64,000 nt of DNA, taken from Hordeum vulgare subsp. vulgare (lineage: Eukaryota; Streptophyta; Magnoliopsida; Poales; Poaceae). The stretch spans positions 29,047,001-29,111,000 of the forward strand of contig NC_058524.1 in assembly GCF_904849725.1 (NCBI RefSeq), written 5' to 3'. Both the position numbers and the translations under genes were made by a program. Each line of letters begins with the position of its first letter. The stretch's first letter is position 1. Under the pieces are notes generated by a model. That model was not told where the DNA came from, did not search any database, and saw only the letters and a list, made by a program, of their open reading frames with translations. Below are positions 1 to 10,769 of this stretch, in pieces.

Positions 1-109
1 ACGGCCGCGGAGGCGGGTGGGTTGAGATCGGCAGCGGTGGCGGTTGAGGTCGGCCGCGGCGGCCTGAGCTCAGGCCAGGGTGGCCCAGGGTCGACGGGAG
101 GAGGCGATG

Positions 110-263
110 CGTATGGGTATAATTTTTACAGCGAATCATTTTTTTCTTTTGCGTTGCAGATAAATGATGGAGCGCGGGTTGAATAACAAAAATTACAGGG
201 GCTATTTTATAAAAATGACGCGGTGGGTTTTCCGACGGAAGCAATAGCCGCTTTATTATTTTA
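110..263 (-). mobile_element. Helitron 5'-end-like fragment
   Basis: The stretch resembles the 5' terminal part (reverse orientation) of the Helitron at 60556-61360. Both have a 'gcgggttga' motif, a poly-A/ACAGGGG stretch, an 'aaaatgac' motif, and 'gctttattatt' at the end. The terminal 'ggaaaaga' of the other copy is missing here and the sequence runs directly into the Helitron 3' end at 264. It is probably the remnant of a first Helitron abutted by a second. Positions 1-109 are GC-rich and unassigned. Confidence 0.35.
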
Positions 264-735
264 CTAGCAAAAGGGCCCATGCGTTGCAACGGGAAAAGAA
301 ATACCACACGCTCTTAATTTATAAAAAATGGTCTATAATCTGAGAATTTGTAGTTACGACACAAATAAAGATGGTTTTATCCTACAAAAATGCTGTTCAA
401 AATTTCACAAGTCTTCTATTTTAACACGGCTTGCATGTAGATTTAATACGTACAAAGAATCAGTCAAGTGACCTTCAGTTTCATCTCTAATCCTGATTTT
501 GTTGACGTGTTCATCCCCAACCCGGATGAGTACCGGTATGAAAGAAAGACGAATAATGACTTATTTATTAAGATTGCACCCTAGATAGTATTTTTATTAA
601 ATGTTTAACAGATAAAATAATATCATATTTAAATTCTACATATTTTTCTAATCAAATTCAATATATAATATGTTAAATTTGGAGTTACGGTTTAAAAGAT
701 ATGAGTATTTTAAAAAACATTTAATATATACTACG
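264..735 (-). mobile_element. Helitron 3'-end fragment, non-autonomous
   Basis: In reverse orientation the piece ends in CTAG (a CTRR terminus) preceded by the hairpin-forming CCCRTGCGTTGCAACGGG at 276-293. The same arrangement occurs in the complete Helitron at 60556-61360. Similarity to that element reappears near 685-710 (ggagttacggtttaaaagat), which supports a common family. The other terminus was not found, so the right boundary is approximate. No coding capacity is seen. Confidence 0.5.
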
Positions 736-2748
736 AGTTTAATGTCATAAACAGTAATTTTTGTTACGAGTTGCAAACATGGTTTTCTTACTTGGATTTT
801 ATTTTTGATTTCATGGCGTTAAGCCATTGATTGGAACTAGGGCCCACCATTCCTTCCTTGTAATATGTAGGTTCATCATCCTCTTGTATAAATATCTCGT
901 TCTCAAACTAGTGAAGCATGTATGACAAACTATAGTTGTCCTGCGTGGCTTAGCTGCAGTCTTGCCTGAAGTCTTCGCACCAAATGCTGGAACTTCCGGT
1001 AGTTGCATAATTAGTTCCAAGGCCTCAGCCCCTTGAGTTGTGGACGAAGATTGAGTAATCTCATTTCGTTGCACTGTCTTTTCACTCACCTCTTTCGCAA
1101 GAAACTCTTTCATGAGAAATGTTTTGTTATTCGAGATTCAGTGAGGGTGGGGGCGGGGGAGGCGGCGACGACGAATATGGTTGTGGGCGCAAGGAAGTCT
1201 ACGTTGGCATGGCAGGTACGGCTATGGGTGAAATAAATGTGAGTGACGGTGTCGGCAGGCGCGGCCCTGAGGGGGGGGGGGAGGGGCGGTCGCCCCGGGC
1301 CCCCCGGGACCTGAGGGGCCCCCAACTCAGGTATGTGTGAGCACCCAACCCCCAATCAGCCAAAGATGCCATTAGAGCAGTTAGAGACTAGAGAGTAGCT
1401 GCGGTATGGCTTTAGGAAGAAGAAAGCTGAAACGGTATTTCCTTTAGCTACTTGGGCTTTGGGCCTTTGTTTCCTTTTGCTGAATCGTGGCATTAAGTGG
1501 TGGTGGGCTTTTCCTGAAAGAAGTAATGGTGGGTTATGTGTAAGAAAAAGTGGTGGGTTATGTGTAAGAAAAAGTGGTGGGTTATGTGCAAGAAAAAGTG
1601 ATGGCCGGCCACACCAAACTAGAGGAGGAAACGAGCACATGGTACACAACTTATAAATTAAAAGAAGAAGATTGGTGACCAATTGACATGCTTGCGTGTT
1701 GTCTGACATTACAACCCTGACAAACTAATATTACTTTCTTTTTTTTTGTAAAATAAATCTATTTTTTATTTTGCAAGCGTAGCAAACTAATACTGTATCT
1801 CGATAAGAAAAATAAACATATCAAATTTAGTATATGTGCGGTGTCCATAAACAAAAGTATTGTAGCGGAGACCAAGAGCGGCACGCACGATGACGACAGA
1901 CTGACGCCATGGATGTGCACTATGGTCATTCCGTATTATGAATTGAGAGTTGACTGTTCTACTTTGGTGTTAATATTCATATGTGTGATTCTAATTGTTA
2001 TTTTGCTTCTATAAGTTTCGTATATATGAAAAAGTTTTTTCACCTATTCAGTTTCTTCATACATAAAATTTAGTGTGTGCTCCGTCACCATGTTTCTGTG
2101 TAATTTGCGTGCAAATGGATAAATGTAATTTAGATGATCTTCTGTATTCTAATGCCTCGGTGTGGCGACAAACTCTTGATATCATGTGTGTCCCGGTCAG
2201 AAATGACCCATCACCGCCCTCGACGAGTCCTACCAAGATGCAGCTACATCATGCACATTAGCCCCCGCATCGACGTGATCTCATAGAAGATATGTGTCTG
2301 ATTCTCTTTTCATAGATATCATCAGTAAAGACCTTGTGTGCAAGATTACTGGATTCTTTTTGGGGAGCTTCTTTTCTATCTCGCCCTGGGTCCCCGAAAT
2401 CACAGGACCGGCCCTGGCTGTCGGTGGAGCCGATGATGGCTGGGAGATACATGGTGGTGATGCAGCTGGAGCTTTGGAGTTTCGTGGATGATGGCTAGGA
2501 GGTGGCAGTGTGACAGAAACTATTGTGCTGAGGTGGATGTGGTGCAGCAGAAATGAGCATCAGGTTAACTAGACTCGAATTGGTGCCCGCACGTTTTGTT
2601 TTATAGTACTGGGGGATCAAAGAAGATGGGCTTTGGTGTTCCTTATGTCGGGTGCTTGGTAAAGTAGACCATGTGACGACTCATGGCTTTCTTCATTTCA
2701 AGAAACAAAATGATAAGTGTTTATCGAGTTTCCATGAAAACTCGACAA
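736..2748. other. Unassigned DNA with low-complexity patches
   Basis: No gene is recognised here. A 100-codon minus-strand reading frame at 811-1113 has no recognised domain. Positions 1259-1330 are a G/C homopolymer-rich patch. A 24 bp tandem repeat is listed separately. The stretch 1700-2748 shows no recognisable coding or transposon signature. Confidence 0.4.
1526..1597 (+). repeat. 24 bp tandem repeat, three copies
   Basis: Three contiguous copies of a 24 bp unit (gtgggttatgtgtaagaaaa core) lie at 1526-1549, 1550-1573 and 1574-1597. They differ at one or two positions each. No gene context is visible. Confidence 0.85.
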
Positions 2749-2811
2749 AGCCAGCCCCCTCTGTCACCTAGTTATCGCCTCGTTTGTTTGGGGCCCCTCC
2801 GTCACGACTTT

Positions 2812-3169
2812 GGGGTGTTTCTTTCCAGGGACTTTTTGGTGTAGGGACTAAAAAAGACCCTTTTACTCCCATGTGAAAGAAACAGGAGGGACTTTTAGGA
2901 ACTAAAAGGGGGTATTTGGGACTAAAGGAAGATGTTCCTATGGAAGGGACTTGTGGGGACTTTTTTTTTGACACTTTTTCCAACAGTGCCCCTACTTTTA
3001 GCATGCCATTTAATAACCTCTAGTATATTACTAGGGGTAACATGGTCTTTTTGCATGTCATTTAATGACCTCTAGTCCATATTTAGTCCTTGGAAAGAAA
3101 CGGGTAGGGACTAAATACTTTTTAGTTGAGACTAAAAAAAGTCCTAAGAGTTTTTAAAGAAACAGGGCC
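2812..3169. mobile_element. MITE with TGTTTCTTT ends (Tourist/Harbinger-like)
   Basis: A 358 bp insertion is present in peroxidase copy A and absent from copy B. The ends are imperfect inverted repeats: GGGGTGTTTCTTT on the left, and GGCCCTGTTTCTTT when the right end is reverse-complemented. The insertion is bracketed by TTT at 2809-2811 and 3170-3172, while the empty site in copy B (around 19579-19585) has TTT once. The interior holds several ggga(c/t)-ta(a)-type short repeats and no coding capacity. The superfamily is inferred from the size, the 3 bp duplication and the ends. Confidence 0.7.
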
Positions 3170-3746
3170 TTTGTCGAGTTCCTTTACCTCTGGACTCGGC
3201 ATCCCAAGGACTTTCTCATATTTTGAATGATTGTCGAGTTGGTTTTCTTCGTCAGGTTTGTCGTGTTTCATGCCATTGCCCAGTTCACTTAGGCATGTTC
3301 TTGGCAAACTGCTAACATTGCCGTGCTCATGATAAAATACACTCGGCAAACTCCAGGAAATATGCATCTTCGTCAATTACGGTATACTACCTTTTTTTTT
3401 TTTTTTGAGTAACAGGTATATACCAACTGATTCAGGGAATCATGGCAGAGGTTCAGATGTCATGTTCAAAACATCCAAAATCGCTATTCAAAACATGTTA
3501 CATGCATAACTTATTAATTTTATTATCCCAAATACAAAGAACATTGTTTTCCGCAGCCCATTTACACATGTACATTCCATATACACAAATAATTCCGTTG
3601 GCGCAAATAGAACTAAGAAATGACAAATGAAAAGACAAGAAATGTAGGTGCTAAAAAAAGAAAGTTCGCATGCAGGATGAAGCAAAACACTGGACGATCC
3701 TTTGACATGCATGCACGTAGACGTACATGCACGCACTTAATTGGTA

Positions 3747-4841
3747 CTAGTTGATTGCGCGGCAGTTCTTCCTGATCTGTCCCTGGTCACCGGTCTTGAC
3801 CTCGATGCCGGCCATCTTCACCATGGCCTTCTCGAACCTGTCCTCCCACCATCCGGGGATGTTGGCGTTGTCCACCACCATCCTCGCCGTCTCCTCGGAG
3901 GTCAGGAGCGCCGCGTCGGAGGTGAAGAGCACCGTGTGCGACAGCACGTTCTTGTAGTACTGCCTGTCCAGGTCATTCGGGGTCACCACGTCCTGCATCA
4001 CTGTGGGGTCATTGCCGCCCGGGGCCGCATCAGCGGGGCATTGGTCACGCAGGAACGCGGCGAGGCCGCCGTTGATGTCGGAGGGGGCGTTGAGGCGGTC
4101 AGGCACAAAGGAGGAGCAGTGGGAGCGACCGATGGTGTGCGCTCCGGACAGGATGACCAGGTCCTCCGCGTCCAGGCCCTTGACGACGAAGCTATCGACG
4201 AGGTCGCTGAGGTTGGACGTGGGCGGGGCGAGAAACTTGAGGGGCTCGGAGGCGTTGGAGAAGGTGCCGTCACGGCGGCCCGATGGCACCTCGAAGTGTA
4301 CCTTGCCGGCGTTGAGGATGCAGGACGCATCGCGGGCCGCGAAGGCGATGATGTCCGCGCAGGACACGGTGCCCGGACAGGCCACCTCAAGGGCTTCTTT
4401 AATGGCGTCGATCAGCTCAAAGCCGCGCAGCGACGGGTTGTTTGGCGGGCTGAGCTTCTCCGGCGTCGGGCTGAACGGGGTAGGATCCAGGAGAACCGAA
4501 GCGTCACAGCCCTAATAAGGTGATCACCGACGACAGACTCGACAAAATCAATCATCTATATATCAAAGTACGTATAACATACATGTTTGCATTGCAATTT
4601 ATTTCTTGCAATGTACCTCGACGAAACAGTCGTGGAAGAGCATTCGGATCATGGCGGCGCCATTGCCGGGGTTCTGGGAGATGGCCTCCATCATGACGCC
4701 CTTGACGACGGCCTCCGCCTGGGGGCACCTGTCGTGGTAGAACCCGATCTGCAGAGGGCTGGCCCGGCACCCCACAGCGAGCAGCAGCAGCAAGGCACAC
4801 GCCACCAGAACCTGCAGCTTCTTAACAGCAGCAGCCGCCAT
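3747..4841 (-). CDS. Class III secretory peroxidase, copy A (intact)
   Basis: This is a haem peroxidase of the plant secretory class, which uses hydrogen peroxide to oxidise phenolics in the apoplast, cell wall or vacuole. There are two exons: 4841-4617 (75 codons) and 4511-3747 (254 codons plus TAG). The 105 bp GT-AG intron falls inside the distal-haem motif region, giving a 329-residue protein, normal for the class. Residues 1 to about 27 form a hydrophobic signal peptide. Arg66 and distal His70 lie in RMLFHDCFVE-GCD, and proximal His200 in [11 protein letters not shown]. Eight cysteines sit where the four conserved disulphides are expected (39, 72, 77, 120, 126, 207, 233, 325). No stop or frameshift is seen. 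The start is the only ATG before the signal peptide. The closely similar copy B is frameshifted, so A is the likely functional member. The exact paralogue number cannot be assigned from sequence alone. Confidence 0.95.
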
Positions 4842-4958
4842 TGTTTCAAGATAGCTCGACTTCTTGACTAAGATTGAAAGATGGGAAGTGGGAGGTGATG
4901 GATCGATGGGTTGGGGAATGCCTGTTAGCTGCTGTATATAGTTTCAGCATGATGCTGC

Positions 4959-4965
4959 TTATATA
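4959..4965 (-). promoter_or_regulatory. Putative TATA box of peroxidase A
   Basis: On the minus strand this reads TATATAA, about 118 bp upstream of the ATG at 4841. It is conserved at 21370-21376 in copy B. A second TATATA lies at 4935-4940, so the choice is not certain. Confidence 0.5.
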
Positions 4966-5233
4966 GGTGAACATTCGAACTTTCGAAACGTATGTTGTGA
5001 CGTATGTTGCTTATTTACGTATGTTGTGCCATGCATGTGCTTCGTTGGAACGTTACTACGTACACCGGCCGGTAGTTGCCATCAGCACTCGTCGACGTCC
5101 AGTTCGCAGTGGCACCGGGAATTAATCAGAGGCCGGTGGTAATGAATGGTTTGATACATAAATAGCCCTGATGGCCAGTTCCCTAACCTTGACATTTTTA
5201 GAAGATGAGCTCACTAGCCCTGATGGTTACATG

Positions 5234-5458
5234 CGGTTGACTTGACTCTTACGTATGAATTGGCCATGTATAAGCTGGAGTGGAGCTAGCTATTTTATAG
5301 CAGTATAGTTGCTAGATCAAGCAACTGGTTGATGTGCTCACCAGTGGCAGATGGGGACGTATGTTTTTCTGGCTGTTGAGAGGTCAGGTTAGGTAATATA
5401 AGAACATTTCCTTTGTGACCTTTCTCTGTGTGTGCGCTTCGGTGTCTCAAATCCTTTA
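5234..5458. repeat. Unit U, copy 1, left part (peroxidase upstream)
   Basis: The region from cggttgacttgac to the TTA at 5456-5458 is repeated at 13649-13884 (copy 3) and, more diverged, at 21640-21835 upstream of peroxidase B. It continues on the far side of the Harbinger element at 10696-10769. It therefore represents peroxidase upstream DNA interrupted by the transposon. Confidence 0.8.
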
Positions 5459-6523
5459 GGGCCTGCTTGGTTCATCGTTTTGAACCCCAAAACACTTGTA
5501 AAATATACTCCTGTGAAAAAAATACGGATGGGCCGATTGGTACGTCGTTTTTGGGCCGTAACTTTTACACTTGTTTTCTGGTTTACATCCGTAACACGCC
5601 GGTATTCGACACAGACCGATCCCCATCGTTTTCCCCCACCGTCTCGCTCGAAACCCTATCCAGCTCGCTGCGCCGCCGGTGGGCGCCGGCGCAGGTGTCC
5701 GCGAGGCCCGAGGACAGCGAGGGCGGCGAGGCCCGAGGACAGAGAGGCGGCGAGTCGGCGAGGCCTGACAACAGTTAGGCGGCGAGTCGGCGCGGCGCGA
5801 CTACAGCGAGGCGGCGCGGCGCGACTACAGCGAGGCGGCGCGGCGCGACTACATCATCTCCTCCTCCTCAACGGCCTCCTCTGCCGACGGTATGTTGTTG
5901 CTGGAGACTGGAGATTTGTTCCTTTTGATACTTGTTGCTGCCTATGATTTGTGAAAGCCATGATGCAATTTAGTTAGAACTCATATGGCGTGCTTTTCTA
6001 TGATGCAATTTGGTTAGAAGTTCAGAGCATGGTGTTTAACTATCGATTGTAGCACTGTTGCCCAGAGCAAGAAATGCCCAGAGCACGAAAAGCTTTCTCC
6101 TCTTTAGTTGGTTTTTTATGGATGACAGTCGCGAAATTCCCTTTGTGGATGACAGTCGTGAAATCCCCTTTGTGGATGGATTCAGTCCAAGTTCCACCAA
6201 AGAATTAGTAGTATAAATTTATTTACTTGGGCATGTGATTGATTTGGTGCAGATCACTCTTGTGGACCGACTCGCTGCTGCTGATTGGTGTGTCTAACGT
6301 ATTGTTTGCTAAAATGCTAATTTGATTAAATTGTTGTACTAATTGCTGCTTTAGCAGACATAACATGTTCAACTTTTGTTCGTATGTTACTAGTTATATA
6401 TAGCTATCTAGTTATCTAACTTCTGTCCATTTTTGCATTTTGATACATCTACTAAATATAAGATATATAATTGCGGCACCTATTGTTGCTACTATTTATT
6501 TTGTAATCTCTTCTCGCTAGATA

Positions 6524-7846
6524 ATGGATACGAGTAACCATGATGATGGATATGAGTCATGTACTGATTCTGAAGAAGAGGAGGAGGAGGAGATGATGTT
6601 TCTTGTCTTCCCAACATTATATTGTATATCTTTTAGGAGAGAAAAAATTCCAATGAACACATCCATTCTTACGGGAGCTAAGTATATCCGAGAAATATTG
6701 GATGGCCACCCTCAACGGTGCCTTGATATTCTTAGGATGGAATCCCACATCTTCCAAGCTCTATGCGACCATCTTAGATCTAGAAAACTTCTACGAAATT
6801 CAAAATGAGTTAGCGTTGAAGAGCAACTAGGGATGTTTATGTACATGCTTTCCAGGAATGCGAGTTATCGTACGCTGACTGATAGATTTCAGCACAGTCC
6901 GGAAATGGTGCATAGACATATCAATGGATGCTTCAACGCTATGAGTTCATTGGCGTTTGACTTTATCAAGCATGGTTCGCTAGATACTCATTGAAAAATA
7001 TCAACAAATCCCCAGTTTTGGCCTTTCTTTGAGGTACACGCCATCCCTTGATATGTACTTTAGGATTTATATCATCCCTTAGTATCACATATAGTGACCA
7101 TAACTTGTTTAATGCAGAACTGCATAGGGGCAATAGATGGGACTCATGTTCCCATGACCATAGCATCCAATGAGGCTGCTCCATACAGGAATAGAAAGGG
7201 GACCCTCTCCCAAAATGTGATGGTCGCCTGTGACTTCGATCTCAACTTTGTTTATGTATCAGCTGGTTGGGAGGGGTCTGCCTCAGATGCTGGAGTACTG
7301 AAATCTGCCATTCAATCTGGTTTTCATGTACCTCCGGGCAAGTACTATTTGGTTGACGGAGGTTACGCAAATACGCCACAGTTTCTAGCTCCGTACCGTG
7401 GAGTCCGTTATCATCTACAAGATTTTGGTAGAGGTGGTCCTCGTCCAAAGAATCCGAAAGAACTTTTCAATCTAAGGCATGCCCGCCTACGGAACCATAT
7501 AGAGCGCACGATTGGTGTCTGGAAAATGCGATTCCCTATTTTAAAAGTTGGCACACATTACCCAATTGACACTCAAGTCAAAATTCCTATGGCGGCAGCA
7601 GTATTTCACAACATAATCCGGAGTCACAGAGGTGATGAACAATGGCTAGATACACAAGAAATGCAGATTGATCCTCTTTTATTTGTCACTCTTCCTGATG
7701 GAGATGACAGACCTCGACATGTGACTACACCCTCAAGCAATCAAAGGGACCTTGGTAATTCCATGAGAGATGAAATTGCCAACAGGATGTGGACGGACTA
7801 TCAAAGAATTCTAAGAGAAAGATCATCACGGAGATCTGTTGGCTAA
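6524..7846 (+). pseudogene. PIF/Harbinger DDE transposase, two nonsense codons
   Basis: This is a DDE_Tnp_4-type transposase that would cut and insert the element. Exon 1 runs from ATG 6524, after an acidic N-terminus, to 7033. A GT-AG intron (7034-7117) joins FFE to NCIGAIDGTHVP. Exon 2 runs to the stop at 7844-7846. The catalytic residues are visible: D in GAIDGTH, D in LVDGGYAN, E in HIERTIGVWKMRF. Two in-frame TGA codons (6806-6808 and 6992-6994) break exon 1 before the catalytic core, so no full-length product is expected. The C-terminal half, 250 codons from 7094, remains open. A copy elsewhere in the genome could supply transposase in trans. Confidence 0.88.
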
Positions 7847-8058
7847 TGAATTTAGTTTTTATTTCTATCAAAGTAATTTATTGTAATGATGTGGAATTTG
7901 AGATATAATATAACATTGTAGTTATGTTATTAGGATTTTGCATTTTCAGATTCTTACTTGATGTGATTTTGCATTTTGAGATTCTTATATTTCTTAATGT
8001 TTGAGTTATGTTGCTTGATGTTGATTTATTGCTAAAGTTACATTGTCATAGGTTCAAT

Positions 8059-9202
8059 ATGACGCAAAATAGGGCTAAGTGGACAGCAAGATATGAGAAA
8101 GGTCTTGTTGAGATACTTACAGAGTACAATCTATCTCATTATCGTGGCCAAAATGGGTGGACTACTGAAGGATGGAATCAAGTTGTTAAAGAATTGAACA
8201 ATTTATATCCAGAGGCAAGATTTACCAAGGATCAGGTCCAGGATAAGGAAGCTCAACTGAAGAAGCACTACAAAAATATCAAGTCCATAGTCAACCGTTC
8301 TGGAATATCGTGGAATGATGTTGCATGTGTGATTAACACAACACCTGAAAAATGGGAGGAGATCATTGCGGTAAGTTTTTATTCCTTGTAGTGCATGTAC
8401 TTTCCTTTGCCTATGCATGATTTGCTCAACCTTTCTATTGATTATATAGGAGGATTCAAAGCTCAAAATGTATGAAGGAAAAAGTTTCCCCTTGTATGAG
8501 GCATTGGGTGTGCTCTATGAAGGGCACATTGCTCAAGGAAGGCATTGTCTCACATCAAGGAAGCCTCCGACTATCACAAAATCAGGTAGCAACTTTGGAG
8601 CAAAGGAGAAGATGGTTGCCAGCACCAGCAAGAGAAATACAAGAGATCGAAGCGATGACAACATGAGGACTCCTTCGATAATTCACATCAATGATATTCC
8701 TGCATGGGATGATGTTGATGGAGATGCTGAAAGAGAAAACACTGTCCGTGACGAGGAAGATTTTGGCAGTGATGCTGATGGAGACCATCCACAAATAAGT
8801 GAATCAAGTGCCAAAGGAAGGAAACCCAAAAAACGGAGAAGTGCCACATCTGTACAACGCCTTGAAGATTCAATGATGGCGTATGTGAATTTCAAGAAAG
8901 AGCAAGCTACTAAGAAGGAGAGAGTGTCACAACAAGGGAAACAACCCTCAATTACAGAATGCATGGAAATCTTGAATGATATGGAAGATGTGCCCGACGA
9001 GGTGAAAATCTTTGCCTCTGATGTTTTCAAAGATGCAGCAAACCGTGAGATTTTCCTGGGTTACAACTCAAGACTACGGGGTATGTGGTTAAAGAAGGAA
9101 GTCGACAAGATCAGTCATCAGCCTCCTCCTTGTAAGTCCCATAAAACTTGGTTTTCTGCATTTATTCTCCCCATTAAAGATAAGTTTCCAAGGCTTATTT
9201 GA
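8059..9202 (+). CDS. Harbinger Myb/SANT-like accessory protein
   Basis: This is the second protein of PIF/Harbinger elements, a nuclear DNA-binding partner of the transposase. Exon 1 (8059-8370, 104 codons) contains the Myb/SANT-like trihelix region with tryptophans in KWTARYEKGL, GWTTEGW and GISWNDV. The GT-AG intron is 8371-8449. Exon 2 opens at 8450 in phase and stays open to 9202, about 355 residues in all. The C-terminal half has an acidic/serine stretch, then a basic stretch (KGRKPKKRRS, a probable nuclear signal), and a helical tail. A gtaagt at 9132 could be a further donor, so the last 20 or so codons are uncertain. Unlike the neighbouring transposase it has no visible break. Confidence 0.8.
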
Positions 9203-10018
9203 GCGAGTATTCCTTTGCAGCTCGGTTTTCACCTGGCGATATTCCTTCAATTAATCGGGTGCTTTGATCATAGGTATTGTCCTTGCTCCCTCTCCTCTCA
9301 AAGATGCTCATGCCTATACTAATGAACCGGTTGGACGAGAGCGCGAGCATGATCTTTAATCAGTACTACGTCACATTCTGAAAGAACCTTGTGAAGTTCA
9401 GGTTGCTAGTAGTTCAGCCATTTCTGTTATCTAATTTCCGAAGTTTACTGCATCGGCATGAGCAGGTTAACTTGGTTGTTAATGTACTTCACATGACTGT
9501 GAGGTAGACAAATGTTCATTTACCCTACCATGTGTTAAGTAACGGACCTTCAGTTTCCTATTTCAAATTAGATCAATATATTGTTAACGAACTTTGTTGT
9601 TTCGAACCACTTTTTCTTCCTAGAACCGAATTTGTTTTGCATATATGTCTATCTGAAATTAGTTTGTTTGATTTTGTTGTCCTTCTCTTAATGTTTTGCG
9701 GGTATTTTTTATATCCTAGACTCGGCAGCTAGCTCAAAACTGTGCAAAAGTTGGCCACTGGCCTGTACTACTAGACAATCTGTGCTATGCGTACAAGTAT
9801 CTTTTGTAGGGTTGTGAAACATATAAGCACTGAATTTTGTTTCTTACTGTCAAGAATTTAAGATGGCAATTTGTGTGGTGGACTGCATGCCAGCACTTCA
9901 TGTTCCGTTTATCTACAGGCATTTTCCGTTTAATTGTTTTATTGTTGCAGTGGCACTTTCATTGTCAAGCTATATTTGCATTGGTTCTGTGTATACTGAA
10001 CTTGAATGGCATGTGCAA
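9203..10018. other. Harbinger non-coding part left of the captured fragment
   Basis: AT-rich sequence without a recognised domain. It may include intron sequence of the captured acyl carrier protein gene, since a pyrimidine-rich ...ttattgttgcag acceptor-like site lies near 9950. That is an inference only. Confidence 0.35.
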
Positions 10019-10142
10019 AGTCGAGATCGTCATGGCCTTTGAGGAAGAGTTCAGCTTCGAAATCCCCGACAATGAGGCAGAGAAGATCGATTCCATCAAA
10101 TCAGCAGTTGACTTCATCGCATCGCATCCTCAAGCAAAGTAA
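10019..10142 (+). pseudogene. Captured mitochondrial acyl carrier protein, C-terminal fragment
   Basis: About 41 codons ending in TAA encode the C-terminal helices of a plant mitochondrial acyl carrier protein: VEIVMAFEEEFSFEIPDNEA, then KIDSIKSAVDFIASHPQAK and the natural stop. In the family the preceding residues hold the DSL serine that carries phosphopantetheine. Here the similarity begins just after that motif, so the fragment cannot act as a carrier protein. The following ~300 bp look like a host 3' UTR. It lies inside the Harbinger boundaries (5459-10695) in the same orientation as the transposon genes, so I read it as a transduplicated gene piece. The assignment rests on recognising the family, not on a search. 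Confidence 0.85.
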
Positions 10143-10695
10143 GATTTGCTTGCAGGAGTTTCTTGGTTCCTCCTTTGACTTACGCATTGTCTCGAGGATG
10201 AATGCAACCGAAAAAAGACCTGTTTTTCTGTATTTGCCCAGTTGGTGAGAATGGTCTTAGTTTGCTCCGTTGATTTTTGGCAAGTCCTTGTTTTCTCCCC
10301 CCATCTACTGCAATAAATAATGATACACCATTTGGCTGTGGATCTGTGATTTTATTTGCTGGAGGTAACAGCACGACAGAGTTGTGATGCTGGATGTGCG
10401 CGTGTGCCATGGCTCATGCTAATTTGTGGGGAATGGGAACTCAAATTTATGGAAGTACAGTCAGTACGAATGATCTGAATTTGCAATGTTACCACTGTAC
10501 CTAAAAGTTTGTGCTTTTGAAAATTTAGGCTATGGCAGCCAGGTTACAAGGGTGGTAGAAAAACAACAATCCAAACAGAAGCTGGGGAAGCGGAATGGAA
10601 ATACAATCCTGACATATATTCTGATTGTAGGCTAGTATAATACAAGTGTAAAATATTACAAGTGTAGCAAAAAAAACAACGTTCCAAACGCAGTC

Positions 10696-10769
10696 TTAGC
10701 GTTTCTACTTGAGTAAAAGGAACTAGCGCCCTGAAAACTTGTGTTGCGTCTCCACTTAAGTCGCACTAC
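10696..10769. repeat. Unit U, copy 1, right part
   Basis: Continues unit U after the Harbinger element (gcgtttctacttgagtaaaa) and is matched at 13882-13960. It is interrupted at 10770 by the CACTA terminus. The last ~44 bp (from gcgccctgaaaac) recur at 12902-12946 on the other side of that CACTA fragment. Confidence 0.8.

Larger units (their letters stand above)
2749..5107. repeat. Peroxidase duplication block, copy A
   Basis: This block is repeated in direct orientation at 19522-21490. Homology starts abruptly at agccagcccc (2749 and 19522), where copy B abuts an Angela LTR fragment. Over the gene (1095 bp including the intron) I see one substitution (4312 against 20724) and one 1 bp deletion in copy B. 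Identity stays high to about 4984 and remains good to about 5107, with one replaced patch at 4990-5030. Further upstream it falls sharply although the sequences are still homologous. Copy A also carries a MITE (2812-3169) that copy B lacks. Confidence 0.9.
5459..10695 (+). mobile_element. PIF/Harbinger DNA transposon, 5.2 kb
   Basis: The left end GGGCCTGCTTGG and the reverse-complemented right end GACTGCGTTTGG form imperfect inverted repeats. They share further subterminal matches (acacttgtaa...). The target duplication TTA is at 5456-5458 and 10696-10698, the PIF/Harbinger preference. The two flanks join seamlessly in the uninterrupted copy of the target at 13649-13960, where TTA occurs once (13882-13884). 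It carries the two genes expected of the superfamily, a DDE transposase and a Myb/SANT-like protein in the same direction, plus a host-gene fragment near its right end. Confidence 0.9.

Noticed and set aside
1526..1597. Possible CRISPR-like array
   Set aside because: Contiguous 24 bp repeats without spacers, in plant nuclear DNA.
3741..4523. 260-codon plus-strand open frame over the peroxidase gene
   Set aside because: It is the antisense shadow of the GC-rich peroxidase exon. It has no domain, and the minus strand carries the real motifs.
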